A stretch of DNA of 64,000 bases. It comes from Adiantum capillus-veneris. Its lineage: Eukaryota; Streptophyta; Polypodiopsida; Polypodiales; Pteridaceae. Below are positions 44,026-56,620 of this stretch, piece after piece. The stretch is from assembly GCA_014529385.2 (NCBI GenBank), contig CM043944.1, positions 50,331,768 through 50,395,767 of the forward strand. Reading direction: 5' to 3'. Position 1 is the first letter of the stretch, and each line of letters begins with the position of its first letter. The position numbers and the translations under genes are program-made. The notes below the pieces were generated by a model. That model searched no databases, was not told the DNA's origin, and worked only from the letters and a program-made list of their open reading frames with translations.

Positions 44026-44330
44026 GGGATGCTAAGGATGTGCAGCCTCATGCATTGATTGTGTTTTCTATTAAGCGTTCCACTATTCCATGCTTAGGAA
44101 GGACTAAAAAATGGGCATCAAATAGACTAGCTCCTTTGTATGCAGATACAAATTTGGCAAACCTAGCTTACTTGTGTAAAGAGCTAGAGCCCAAGATTAT
44201 GCGTGAGGAGGATGATATGGTTGCATTTCTCGTGAAGATTAATTATTTGGCTGAATAGTTAATTGCCAATGGTGAGATCATTTTTATAGTATTGTTGTGT
44301 AAACAATTCTCATTGCTTCACTAGATCCTT
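44022..44330 (+). pseudogene. Copia gag (UBN2-type) fragment
   Basis: The frame reads DVQPHALIVFSIKRS, TKKWASNRLAPLYADTNLAN, LAYLCKELEPKIMREEDDM and FLVKINYLAE, then a stop and LIANGEII. The order 'W-D-A, Ala-X-W-X-X-L, L-X-X-L, then L-X-X-G' is that of the copia gag domain. It is interrupted by stops at 44256 and later, and lacks its zinc knuckle. Confidence 0.6.
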
Positions 44331-47300
44331 ATTAGGCTTTTGACTCCACCTTTAGGCTTGTAAAAGAGAACAATCTAATGATGAAAATTTTGATGATCTT
44401 TTCTTTGTATTGTTGCGAGAGGCCTAATCTTGGAAAAAATAAGGCTAAGCCACATGCTATTGAACAAGCATTGTGGCTGAACAACAAAAGAGAATGGCCT
44501 TGTCGGTGCTACTTCTTCAAACACTAATAAGTCAAAGAAGTGTAGCGATAACGGAAAGAATAACTTGAATGTCATTACTCTAGGACAAATGATCCTCCCA
44601 TCAAGCAATGTCATAAACTTAAGGCTAAAGAGGCTCAAAACAAAGGCGAAGCTACAAGAAAATTGGCAATACAAGGATATTCCCCATATCTTCACTAGGT
44701 CACATAAAATATTCCCTTTTCCTCAAAGTATGTTTTGCTTGGTCAGCATTTTGAGAAACTAGCAACTACTTGTGCAATCATCAATACACCATTTAGACTA
44801 GATATACCAAAAGCTTTTGGGTATATATGAAATCCATGCTACTATCTCACTAATATCAAAAACCAAGAAATGGAAAATAATGATCAAAGATGTAAATCAC
44901 CTTCAGAATGAGGTAGTTAAGGGGTATTTTGTCATACACAAAGAAAAATGTATCACCTATGCTCACATTCTAGAGGTAATTGTCCAAATGCAAGACTATA
45001 TATGGCCAACCAAGTCCCCATGACATTGTTAATCAGATGCTCCTTGGAAAAGATGTCATGATGGACATGTTTCATCTCCTAGATCTCAATGGTTGTAGGA
45101 TGTACCAATGGAAGTAGGCTAAGAAGCATGTCAACAAGCTCATTGATAATATTCAAACTAACAACATTGCATGGGTTATAGCAACTGACAAATGAATGTT
45201 AAAATAGACATTGTGAGAAATTCATAATTTGGTTTCTTAAATTATACAATGTGATACTTCCAATGTATGAATTCTATAAGTCATACTACCTTTGTACCGA
45301 CAAATTTCAAAACTTGCATTGAAGACTCCAATATCTATGTTCTTGTCTTGCTTTGAGTAACTCTATTTCCATCTCAAAACTTTGTCTTCCCGTTTTCATA
45401 TCTTCACTAACTCTATTGTATGTTCTAGTGCACACCATGAATACCTCTCAAAGGCTTTGCACTTGTTAACAATTATACTACAGATGATCACACATGGATA
45501 CAATCTAGAATAACTATCAAAAGTTGGGTATTATTGCAGATAAGGAGGAGAAGGAGGAAGAGGAGGAAACGCAATGATTTCATGAAGGGCTTTCAAGCCT
45601 AACAAGGTAAAGAGTTTAAAGTGTGTGAACAAAGAAAGCGGGTGAAAGAGGTTCTGATACAACATGCTTTCTAACATGCAGATTTAAGGTTGCAAACATC
45701 TCCTCCTAGTTTTCCAGGACATTGACCCAACTGTAAGTTATTCTGAGCATATCTCATTTAGTGCATGGTTATTTTGGTAGGTTTATCCATGATATCATGT
45801 TTGGTATGTTGCAAATATTTATCCATCTAGCAGGACGGATATGCAACCAGTTGAGAGCATAGTTGGGATTTTTGATGCTTTCCATGCATTTATTGATGAG
45901 CAAATGTACCAAGGAAGACCACACAAGGAGCTTGTAGATAATGTAATATTATCATTATGATATGTCATATCAGGAACCCAAAATGTCATCTTTGATTGGG
46001 GTTGTTTAACTCCTTTGCCAGTTCCATCCTTTGACAACAAGGATTGGTCTTTGCTAGCAACCCAAACTAGTGAAAGCTCTAGAAATAGGTTGTTTCAAGA
46101 TATACAGAAGTTCCTTAAGTATTCTATTGCTACAAAGATTGTTAGGCTCACTCTATTTATTCTTGTTAATGTGTAGATTTTCTCTTCGATGAGAAAATAT
46201 GAACGATCACAACAATGTTCATTTGCAAATATGAGAGCTATTTGGACGTTTTAGATGATAGTTGGGATAGAAAATAGTCACATGGCACAATCTATCTTTT
46301 AAAAAGAAATCCTTAATGTGCAAGTACATTACAAGCTCTCAAAATTTCATAGTGTCATTTTACTATCTTAGAATTCATCTTCTTAGTGGCCAACTTATCC
46401 CACTCGACCAAGATATAGAGTTTAACTCTAAGAAAAAACCTTTAGCAATGGAGATCTACTTTCAGAAGAGCCAACTTACTATGATGGAGACAATGTCAAG
46501 TACATCACTTGTGAAGATCAGGAGTGTATGCATTCAATCTCAGCAACATAGAAAGATACTTACTAAATGGAGAAATTTCATTTGTCTTTAATGGCTTAAG
46601 ATATATATACTAGCTTCTTTTTTTTCCTCAGATTCCAAGACACAAGGAGAAAACAAAATTGTGCAAGGAGTCCCTCTCAAATACACTTCATTTGATTGCA
46701 TCTTGTGGAAGCTAGATCACATACTTCGTGCAAAAAAATCCAATGTATGTACATAGTGAGCTATAATGACATGCCATCCAATATGTGCACTCAAAACTGG
46801 AAAAAAAAAAGACATTCTCTACTGGTTAAAAATATCATTGTTTCAAAAATGTACACTTTGTGTTGTCTCAAAAATTTATACTTTGTATTGTTTTTATCAA
46901 AATGTATACAAAAGTGGGATGGTTACTTCTCTCTTCCCCTACTACTATCCCCCTTGTTGTTGCCACTACTCCCCTACCCCCTGCCCCATTTGTTGCCATT
47001 GATCCCCTGCTCGCTCCCCCAATTGCTACCGCTTCTCCCGTTGGGGACATTGGTTTTGGGTGCCCTTTGGAGCATGGGCATCCTCCATGGCTTCCCATGC
47101 ACTTTGTACCCATGTAGCTTCCCTCTGCTCTTGGTCCCTTTTCTCTTGCTTGCTTTTTGGTGCTCGAGTTTTCCCCATTGAACTACAAACAAATCCTCCA
47201 CTTTTGTGATGTCCACATAATATTGATTGAGAGCCTCTTGCATGCTTCAAATCTTGTTTTGAAAATCCTAGGCTTGCTGCGTTTCTTGCACAATGCGGGC

Positions 47301-48164
47301 TCTCTCGAACTCCTCAGTTTGATTACTCTTCTCTCTTAACTATCTATGGACCAATAATATACTATGCTAGATGGATACCAAAAAAAATTTGTGCACATCA
47401 TAGGGTCTATAGTCATCTAATCGGAGGTCTTGTAGAAAGCACGATAATAAGAAAAGAAGACACTTCTTTAATACAAATATTACAACAATACAAGCATTGA
47501 AACAACATGCAATAATTATGTTCGTCACATCCAAAATGGATAACAAGGAGAAGAGAATTGAGAAACATCTCCACCAACCGGAGCTATAGTTATCAACCTA
47601 TCTGGGCACGCTGACTTGTTTGTGCTAAGTGACAACAGCTAGTTCGGGCTGCAACATTATGAACTCTACATACAAGCTTTCTCTCGGCACTACCATACAT
47701 AAGCACTTTCTTGAGTAATACACTACAACCAGACACTATAAGAAAATGCATAAAGATGTGCCTTATGTCTTTACACGCCCATGAAACCCCCTACTTTGCT
47801 CGGAATTTCTATGGTAGAAAATCTTATGTTCAATGTCAAAGAACAAGAGACTCCAATGTTCACTACATAAAAAATACCAAAATCATTCAGGTTTTGGAAC
47901 AAAAGATTCTAAATCTAACATTGTTGTTGCTTAGGAAGATGGAAATCACAATTCATTGTACACAGTGATTAAAGAGTGTATGATATTGCAATTTACTATG
48001 TTAAACAAGTTCAATAGCACCAAAAACAAAACGTCATTGTGGTAAACCATAGTTAACATAAGCGGATCCACTATGTATATTTTTTCTTGGACGTCCGCAG
48101 ACAAAAGCGAGATCACATGCCTAGCATGAATATATGCTAGCGATTTTATTGCTTAGTGGATATG
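44331..48164. other. 3.8 kb with no gene recognised
   Basis: Mostly AT-rich unique-looking sequence with scattered short frames and no motif I can place. A purine tract of GGAGGA repeats lies near 45541-45570. A C-rich stretch at about 46920-47160 is open on both strands but low in complexity. The piece after 44340 may be further decayed copia sequence. Confidence 0.5.
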
Positions 48165-48306
48165 AGTCAATACTAAGAAAATAGGGGCGTTCCCTATTTG
48201 CTTGGTTTTGACGCCCATTGCAGCAAAGACATGGGTCAAAACCAAGCGAATAGGGGCCCTGTAAAATTTTACAAGGCCCCTATTTTCTTGGTACTGACCC
48301 CCATTG
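48165..48306. repeat. Nested palindromes (foldback cluster)
   Basis: Four arms alternate in orientation. GGGTCAAAACCAAGCGAATA with GGGGCCCTGTAAAA (48230-48266) pairs with TTTTACAAGGCCCCTATT and TTCTTGGTACTGACCCCCAT (48267-48306), with no loop. The preceding CCCTATTTGCTTGGTTTTGACGCCCATTG-type arm (about 48193-48220) pairs with the same left arm, and AGTCAATACTAAGAAAATAG (48165-48186) is a weaker fourth arm. It is non-coding; it could be a MITE relic or two nested insertions. Confidence 0.7.
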
Positions 48307-48750
48307 TGTGGCCTATATGGACCTCAACACATTACTACATAGCAAGGTTGACGATTGCATTTGTTCTGTGGACGTTGAAAAAATCACACATGCACATGAA
48401 ATCTTGTCGATCAAGATTGAAAATACACTCTTTGGATTGCGACCAAACTTGGTAGGATAGTTCCCTTAGGTGTCTTATACTTCCTCCTACAATTTTGTTG
48501 CATTTTGACTTCGCTTGAGTGCTGAAATGGCGTGAAGACCGGGAGTGGTGAGAAAGGTAGGCAAATTTTCCAATCATTGAGTGGTGGATTTCTTGTTGAG
48601 TTGTTGTGTTTTCTTGTTAGGTTCACTTCTTGAGGTTTGACAACCTCAAAGAGTCTTCATGCCCCATCCGAGTCACTTCCCTAAGTATTGACATTATGTT
48701 AGTGATAGATAGCTATGCTACATATGTCCATCGTGGTAACCCGCTAACAT
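48307..48750. other. Possible 5' LTR remnant of copy B
   Basis: No gene is seen. The stretch ends CCCGCTAACAT just before a PBS-like sequence, so part of it may be the end of a 5' LTR. It does not visibly match the 3' LTR of copy B (59019 onward), which leaves the assignment open. Confidence 0.3.
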
Positions 48751-48769
48751 TGGTGCCACTATTGGGGAA
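48751..48769 (+). other. PBS-like site of copy B
   Basis: TGGTGCCACTATTGGGGAA is similar to the tRNA-Asp primer site used by many plant gypsy elements; the differences are mostly C/T and G/A transitions. Its place upstream of the leader and gag fits. Confidence 0.5.
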
Positions 48770-49079
48770 TGATCCTTAGATGGTGAGTGACCTAATGCGT
48801 ATTTAGAGTGTTCTTTTCCAAAGCCATTCCATTTACACCTTAGCAGTGAAGTAGCTAGACACAAGGTTTAGTGCTTGATAGAGTCTAGAAGTCGGGGACT
48901 TGGTAGATCTATTCTTGAGAGGTAGAGAGAGTTGTGAGTGAGATAGCCAAAAACATTTCATTCTTTAATTTTCTTGTTACTTTCAGAGTGATGTACCGCT
49001 TTTCATTTTGACTTTTATATTTGTTTTTACTTCATATGTCATTTCAGTTATTAGGAGTAGGGTAAGTAGAAACCGCCAC

Positions 49080-51215
49080 CATCAAATTTAGGCTAAAAGA
49101 TGAGGGTAAAAACTATTGAAATCCATATTTTGGACAAAATGATCATAAACTATGAAAATTGAAAATTTGATGGTCAAAACTCAAAAGCTGATTTAAACCC
49201 AAAAATAAGTACGAAAAGGGGATAAACAAACCAAAGAGAGTCAATCTGGAAAGTTTCATGCAATTTGGCGCAAAAACATGGATCATGATCCATGTCCCCC
49301 TGTGACAGTTTGAGTAGAAACTGATACCATTGGGTCCAGTGTGGTTCCATATCACTGAATATACATTTTTGGCAAGAAATTGACATTGAAATTTCACTCA
49401 AATTAAGAAATTGGGCCGAAGACACAAAAACCTTGGACATCGATCAAAATTTGGATCTTTTTTACTTTTTGAGATCCAAATCCAAAAATAAGTGAAAACC
49501 TAATACCCACAGAGTGCAGGTACACAAATGATTGAATTTCATATTCACATGTGGTCAAACATGGATCACGATTCATATACCTTTTGACCATCTAGGACCA
49601 TCTAGGAGTGAGCTTTGACCAGTAGGTAGTTGACACCATTGGGAACAACTTCTCCAAAAACCACAATAGAAAAAAATTACAAAAAGTTTGTCAAAATAGC
49701 CAAACATCAGAAACTAGTCAAAGACCGCAGGACCAGATAGAAAAATTTGCTTTTGACAAACAAAAGTTTTGCAAATCCAAAAATAAGTGGTGGAGTAGAA
49801 TACTGACACTACAAGTAATCAACAGGATAAATTTGGTGTCCATATCTTATGGAACATGGATCGCGATCCATGTAACTCATCAAGATTTTTGTATGAGAGT
49901 TGAGCAATAGATAGCTGACACACAACAAAACACTTTTTCCCAAAGAAGAATTGCCAAAAAAGTTGAAAAAAGTGGTCAAATGAGCCAAAAACATAACATC
50001 TCAAATATGACATAGCAGACTCAAGATTTCACCTTTGGCTGGTCAAAATTGATCCAAATTCAAAAAAAAAAAAAAAGAGAAGTAGGCTACAAACATCATA
50101 GTTTATCATCTCACCAAATTTCAAGTCCAAAGGTGACCAAACATGGATCCCCATCCATGTATGTCATGTGAATCTTTTAGAACCAGAAACTATACTAGCC
50201 TGTAGTAGAGACCATTGTGAACAAAACATCCAAAAGGAGGGTTGAAAAGTTCAAAAACAGGGTCAAAAAGACCAAAAACACTCCAAGACCAAAATGTATC
50301 AAATAGACCTAGAAATTGACTTCTGGCTGACCTAATCAAGTTCAAATCACATAAAAACCATATAGAAGGGATTAGTGGACTAAAGGGAATCTCTGTGTCA
50401 AGTTTCAATGCATTTCAACACAAGGGTACATGGATCATGATTCATATCCTCCTATCAGAGATTTAGCCGATATTCAGACCATAGCTAGCTCCAGTCCCTA
50501 GAAGCATCGTGGTATTTTCAAAACTAAATTTGGACATCAAAACCCAAGTCAAAGTCCCAAAATTTCCTAGTACTTTGACAAAGCACAAGAACTGTCCTAA
50601 TTTTCAACCCAGAATTTCAAATCCAAAAACTTTTGATACCATAGCATCTATTAATCATGTTGATCATGATGATACCAAGAAAAGTCAATTTGGCCTCCAA
50701 GCATGGATCATGATCCATGTACCCATGGTGATAGCTTGACCTAAAATTTTCAAGATCTGTAGTGCATACATAAGGAAACATATCCCCAAGTCCAATTTTG
50801 GAAAAAAATGAGCAAATTTGGGTCAAAAGGTAGAAAAACAAAGATATGCTAAAAATCGCAATGCAGACCTAGGGTTGGGAATTTGACCCATCAAAACAAG
50901 TCTAAATTCAAAAAAATCTGAGATTTAGCTTGTGGACATAGTGAACAAATTCCCTAGAGATCAAGTCCAGATGTGGTTGAACATGGGTCACCATCCATGT
51001 ACTCCAATCTCAGAATTTGATAAAAATTGGTACAGAGCTTGTGCATGACATTCTATTCACTGTCAAAATTTTCAGTCAAAACTTGATAGGAGGTCATGGA
51101 TCGTCATCCGTGTACCTCTTCATAGTGGGGATTTATGACTTGATGATGTTGTAGACATACTTGATGATGTGTACCTCTTCATAGTGGGGATATCTGACTT
51201 GATGGCATTGTAGAC
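49080..51215 (+). repeat. Tandem array, period about 285 bp, with palindromic cores
   Basis: Eight copies of the 18-bp palindrome CATGGATCATGATCCATG or a variant start at 49277, 49560, 49855, 50142, 50429, 50702, 50982 and 51095. Spacing is 273-295 bp apart from the last, which is 113 bp. A CCAAAAATAAGT-like motif precedes the first seven palindromes by 81-89 bp. The units are otherwise diverged (many CAAAA-rich segments). A 57-bp duplication (CCTCTTCATAGTGGGGAT, near 51114 and 51171) closes the array. It is non-coding and lies in the leader of copy B. Confidence 0.85.
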
Positions 51216-51903
51216 ATACTTGAGTACATCTCAAATCTCAAGTTTCAGCTAAAAATAACTTCTGAAGACCAAGATACAAGACAAAGTTCCCGTGTCTTGG
51301 TCTTGAGACTGTTTTGAGTGTTGTTTCAAGTGCAGTTCACCAAAATTACTTTAACTTTTGATACACAACTCCAAATTGAGTCAGATATAGCTAGGAAGAA
51401 AGCTTGCGAGCAATAGGACACATCAGCTGAAATTTTTTTGGCTTTATAATTCCAAAATTTTAGGGTACCCAAAACTAGCTCTCAAAGACCAAAGAGCCAC
51501 AAAGTCTTGACTTTTGAGAGACATGACCAACGACAAAAAGGGATAAGTTGCACTAAGCCAAGGTGGACTTGTCCAGGGCTATCTTGAGAGTTTGAGTGAG
51601 CCTTGACAATGACAATTCCTTAACCACCAAGGTTTTCTCCTCAACTCAAATACATGCAAACTGTAAGGACGTTGCAATACCTTTGATAGTGGGGCAATCA
51701 CCCCCCGAAGTTCTACTACCCGATGGTAGGAGTCTTGCGGAGGTGCAAGCAGTTGAGTGCTATATGCAAGCAGCTAGGGAGAGGGAAATGGAGAGTTTCC
51801 TAGAACAACACTGATCCATGAAGGGAAAGACCCCTAGGACAAAACAGGCATAGCAATCGAGTGATCGAGTGCTCCTCAGTTAGTAGGCAATGTGTATCAA
51901 ACT
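51216..51903 (+). other. Leader of copy B before gag
   Basis: Mostly non-coding. An open frame at 51596-51811 without an ATG start (PEVLLPDGRSLAEVQAVECY) may be the N-terminal part of gag in a broken state. Confidence 0.35.
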
Positions 51904-54337
51904 ATGGGGAACAACAATGCTTCCACCTCAAGGGAAACCTCTAGTACGCGGGGCCTAGAAGGGTTCTTTCTCAAACAAAATTGGGAATATGACCTAAAAA
52001 TTGAAACCTTGAGTGACATGTACACGGGTTACACATACCATATAGGTTGGCTAGAATTTGTACAATCTACTTCTAGCGCCACAAGTCTAGAGGAGCGGCA
52101 ACATATGGTCTACAATGTCATCCATAGCATCATCCGATCGGAGAGGCAACACCAAGGGATTAACGTTCCTTCAACGAGCCTTATGAGATTCTTGGATACG
52201 GGCAAGGCTAGACAACCGACGCTATCACAGATGGAAACTCCTTCAGCGAGTCTAGTGGACCCTTCATATATTGTGTCACCTAAAGTTTCAGTACAGTCTA
52301 AACCCACAAGTAGTAGTTTTACTTTTCCAAATCTAGCTCATCTGTCTCTCAGAGACACTACGGCTACGATACCTACTCCGGTGATGAGTACAAAAAGTAC
52401 ACCTTAGACCTCATTTGTTAGCACCACACCACTACCTAGTAGCACACTACCCCCAACAATACAGGTGTACATCAAGCCTATGTACCTGTCGCACCTCATG
52501 CCCACGTAGCTCCCACACCCCCAATTATGCCAAGGGCTCACACTCCACAATTGCATTATCCGAGATCTTATTCAAGTGGGGCCATACCATTTAGCAATAA
52601 CATGTCGTATCCGGCATCGGCTATGCCTAGGGCCACACCTATGAACTTTGGACCACCACGTGGTACACCACCATATGAGGTGCGGGACCCGAGGGCCGCG
52701 CGTATGCCAAGGCCAAGGACAACTCCCATCCCACATGTAGTTCTAGGAGAGCCTACACCTACGGCCACTATACTTGCGTTTTTAGGATATTTGGATGCAT
52801 TTGCTCAAAGCATCGATCGATCTATTGCTGAGAATATGCGTAACACGCTTGATAGAGAGCCTAGAAGTAAGCAGTACAAAGAGCCAAGTTCACACAAAAA
52901 TTTAGTTTAGAAGGGGATGTGAGGAAGCATATCAAAGTGATTGAACAAATATGTGATTCTCTAGGAGAACACAATGGCTTGCATAAGAGTAATGCTTTAA
53001 GCCTAACCTTGAGTGGGAAGGCTGGGGATTGGTATAGAACCCTAAGGGTGGAAGAAAAAACGATTTACCCTACTCTTAGGAGGCTGTTCTTGAAAGAATA
53101 CATATGAGAGGGAGTGCTTTGGGGTGTAGCCTCTCAGCTCCAGAAAGCCCATCGATAGGAAGAAGAGTCGGTGAGAGACTTTATTAGTCGCTTGAAGCAT
53201 TTAAATTCTCGTTGTAATCCAAATGAGCGCTTCAATAATAATCAATTGCTTGATAGATTCATTAGGGGATTATGACATGAGGATATCTACAATGGCCTAG
53301 TCATTAGAGGTATCACCACTTGGGAAGCAGTCACCACCAATGCGATCCAATTGGAGGATAATTCAAGGAGAAAGAGTGTCTATTGAGTCTAAATCTACTA
53401 GCTCGCAAGCATTGGGGCATCAACCCAATGACCCTAAAGCCTATTGCTAAGAAGCGAAAGAAATCTGAGATGACTTTATAAGATCTCACCAAGGCCATTC
53501 AAGAGAGTCTTAGAGTGTTTCACAAAACAATCATATGTATCCAAGAAGGGAGCAACAATGGTGCTCAATATGCTATGGTCCGCATAGTACCTGTGAATGC
53601 CCTACTTTTAGAGTAAAATTCAATGTGAATTGCAATGCCTGTGGGAGGTATGGTCATCAAGCTAAGGATTGCATAGTATTTAAGCGCGAGAATGTCCTAT
53701 TAGGCTACAAAAGTATGCTACACTAATGCAAACCAATCAAGCGAGCATGTCTACAATGCCGATACTCATATGTAACCGATGTGGCATAGATCATTTGATT
53801 TCCCAATGTCCAAATAATCCAAATGCACCAAAGATTGCGCCATTAAACTTGATTGAGGTTACCAAGGAGACATCGCCATGTACACCTGTGGTACCAGTAA
53901 ACATACTCATACGATCAATGCGCCAAAAAAATAATTATATTATTGAGGAAAGAGACACGGCATCAATCGCACAATCTCAAAAAAAGAAGAAAACACAAAG
54001 GAAGAGATTGCAAAAAGCAGCAAAGTCAGACCCCGGTTCAAAGACCAACATAGGGACTGGTGACGACCTCGTATATATGAACGACACTGAAGAGGATTCT
54101 GATTCAGGTGAAACCATGAAGACCAAAACGACCACTAAGAAAGAAACCAACAAGGAAGATCGTCATGAGCCACAATGGCCAGGATTCAAGAAGAAGATAA
54201 GAACTTATCTAAACCCTACAGAGGAGATCGAGCGAGTCAAGCAATTAAGGAGTTTGGTAGAAGATACCCAAAGGGATCTAGAACCAGCACCTAGGCAGAT
54301 CCAAATTACAGACACATTGTTCCCTATGCAACAATAA
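51904..54337 (+). pseudogene. Copy B gag, interrupted
   Basis: ATG at 51904 starts an N-terminal part to 52407, followed by a proline/threonine-rich linker (52527-52880; e.g. RATPMNFGPPRGTPP). The capsid domain (about 52892-53380) reads KHIKVIEQICDSLGEHN, LTLSGKAGDWYRTLR and DFISRLKHLNSRC, with stops at 53105, about 53155 and 53273. Three knuckle-like motifs follow: WCSICYGPHSTCEC (variant), CNACGRYGHQAKDC (53632-53673, canonical C-x2-C-x4-H-x4-C) and CNRCGIDHLISQC (one residue short). A Lys/Glu-rich region runs to 54337. Its role is RNA packaging. Several frame changes make it inactive. Confidence 0.72.
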
Positions 54338-54739
54338 CCCCACAAAAGTCCATAGACCCCCTAGCCATACCTAGAGTCATCCAAGAAGAAAGTGACCTAA
54401 AGTCTGGGAAAGTGGGTGCACTCACTTCTTGTTGGAAAGAATGTTTACAGAGGGACTACCTGACCCTATCGAAGAATGGAGGTCCCATCTTCCTCACATC
54501 AAGGGACTGAAGCCCAAAAGGTGCCGTTAAATATTGCCAAATTGATGGATTTTATGGTTTCAGAAATTAGAACAACCATCATGTCCAAACTATATGGAGA
54601 CCCTAAGCTATTCTTAGCTCTTTGAGCTTTCCTTAATGGAAAAATGAAGGTCGGGCTACCACAATTTGCAGAGATGGATGGAGCTAGGGAGATGCCAATA
54701 GAGGAGGAACACTTAGATCCACAATCCAACCTATGTGAG

Positions 54740-55175
54740 AACCCTGTTGTAGAAATACTTGTTAACAAGTTGGGAAAATAGTTTGAGGGCAATGAATCCA
54801 ATGCAGCCATACCAATCACTACCAAGGGATTAACTGTGAAGGGAATCCTTGATGGTGGCGTTTGGGGCTAGCATTGTGTCTAAAAATTGTTGGGAAACTA
54901 TGGGAAGACCTCACCTTGGGACCACAACCATAGTAGTAAAGATGGCCAATGGGTCTATTGTTAAACCTATTGGGATGCTAGAAGATCTCAAGATCAAGGT
55001 CTTTGGACATAAAATAAGAAATACCTTCAGTGTTATAGATTTCTCCAAGCACATTATGGCATCTAAGATGATCTTAGGACGTCCTTTCATGAGGGAAGCA
55101 AAAATGGTGCATGATGGTCTAAAACCCATGTCTACTTGCAGTTCCAAGATTCTATCATTCGAGTGGATCTTGTAA
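54740..55175 (+). pseudogene. Copy B retropepsin-like protease
   Basis: GLTVKGILDGG is followed, after a frame change at about 54862, by GASIVSKNCWETMG, VKMANGSIVKPIGMLEDLKI and MILGRPFMREAKM. This is the usual order of a plant gypsy protease (active-site loop, flap with G-S-I-V-K-P-I-G, I-L-G-R-P-F). The active site reads D-G-G instead of D-S/T-G. It is broken by the frameshift and by TAG at 54779. Confidence 0.72.
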
Positions 55176-55276
55176 CTGGTCAGCACAACCTCTAGGGAAT
55201 AGGTTTATAATTGATCATAGATCTAACACCATAGTTCACTCGGCCCCATTGCAGTGTTGTTACACATGTAAAAAAA

Positions 55277-56040
55277 ATGGACACCGATGTTGGGAAAGAT
55301 TCTCCTTATATGGATGTACTGCCTAGGATGACCGAGTCAGACAATGTGGATTGGGTCCACTTAGCAGCAACCATAGACACTTGGGGAAACAGGAGGACAA
55401 CCTGGGTAACACCTAAGGGGGATGAAATGCCACCACTCGGACCCTTAGATATGCTAGAAGCAATGCATATAGCTTGTGATGACCTACAAGATGAAGGTTT
55501 GACTGACATTGGAACCAGTAGCGTCTCACAAGACTATAGCCCAGACGATTTGGGGTCAGAATCATCAATTGAAATTAACTCTAAGGACAAAGAATCTGAG
55601 CTAAATCTTAGAGAAAATGTGGGGACAAACCATTCAGGGCCCAGTGGTACCCTAGATGACAATCTATCCAAGGGAGCAGAAGATACTGAAGATGATGATT
55701 CATTGGAATTTGAGCCACCTCTACGATATCCAATTGAACTAAATAGCCTCTATGGGAGATTACTATATAACGCATTATTGGATATAGGAGCTCAACATAA
55801 TTGGTTATCCTATGGAGTTTGGTGTCAGCTAGGAAAACCACCCCTATCCACAAGCACCATCCAGGTCAAGGGTGCCAATAAAAAAGGAGACCACTGTTTT
55901 TGGAATGCTACACACTCCTGTTACTTATGACATTGGAACCGTGGTTCAAAGCTTTTTGGTCATGCCTATTGGTACTATGGAGGGTAATATAAACCTCGGG
56001 TGCAAATAGATGTCTGCAAAATCAAATGTAATATCGACTG
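55277..56040 (+). pseudogene. Copy B linker with a second protease-like segment
   Basis: ATG at 55277 opens 217 codons. The first 130 match copy A at 19148-19560 (SPYMDVLP, DNVDWVHLAATIDTW) and have no known function. Residues about 150-200 read RLLYNALLDIGAQHNWLSYG followed by VWCQLG, which looks like a second aspartic-protease active site (hydrophobic-hydrophobic-D-x-G-A). After a frame change near 55893, VVQSFLVMPIGTMEG and a G-x-x-x-M-S-A-K block resemble the rest of a retropepsin fold. Copy A lacks this segment. Confidence 0.5.
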
Positions 56041-56099
56041 GGAGACCGGGAGTATCATGACATAGAAACCAACTCATGGCCTTAAGGCTCAAGGAATAA

Positions 56100-56620
56100 C
56101 ACCTGAAATCTCACCTCTTCATAACACAAAAAAAAACAAAATATTTCTAATCCAAAAAGTCACAACATCCTTTCCAGTAGCACAACCCTCTAAAGATTCA
56201 ACTTCCATGGCTATGACAGACAGTGCTACATCAAAGGCTCCACGTGATCTGACCAAGGGTACATATCAATGGGTCCCCAAGGTATCATTCTCGGACCCCC
56301 CTATGGTTCAATTTAATTCACAAAGGAAACCTCAAAGGAAGGCGTCCACTCAGGTTAAGAAGGTGAAAACCAAATCACGTTGGATTCCCAAATCATGTTG
56401 GATTCCCAAACAACTAGTAAAATCCCAAGGCTACTATGATGGAAATGATTGAATTTGGGTACCTAAACGTAAATCGTGTCCTTCCCTATCCACTACAAAA
56501 CCATGTGAGTCAAACCTTGTGATTCCAAAGCCGATGGAAGACCATGGGAAGGGAAAGATCATAGAATGCTACACACCTATTCCAGAGCTAGTTTGGGTTC
56601 CAAGAAAAAACTAATCTATT
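56100..56620 (+). pseudogene. Copy B tail ORF
   Basis: Homologous to 22374-22760 of copy A. DLTKGTYQWVPKVSF, TKSRWIPKSCWIPKQLVKSQ and GYYDGND are followed by TGA at 56450 and readthrough to IWVPKR. The W-I-P-K segment is duplicated in tandem here and single in A. It is basic and of unknown function. The RT-integrase block that precedes it in A is absent. Confidence 0.55.

Larger units (their letters stand above)
42656..44330 (+). mobile_element. 5' part of a decayed Ty1/copia element
   Basis: TGGTATCGGATA at 42727 resembles the tRNA-Met primer site of plant copia elements and follows CTCATCA, a plausible LTR end. A leader with a 280-300 bp direct duplication leads to a gag fragment at 44022-44330. 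Everything downstream of gag is missing or unrecognisable. Confidence 0.5.

Noticed and set aside
46868-47113. Gly/Pro-rich open frames on both strands near 46.9-47.2 kb
   Set aside because: The C-rich low-complexity sequence keeps several frames open at once; no start context, motif or homologue was recognised.
49277-51112. Regularly spaced palindromes as a CRISPR array
   Set aside because: The period is about 285 bp, the units are diverged homologues rather than repeat plus unique spacer, and the genome is eukaryotic.
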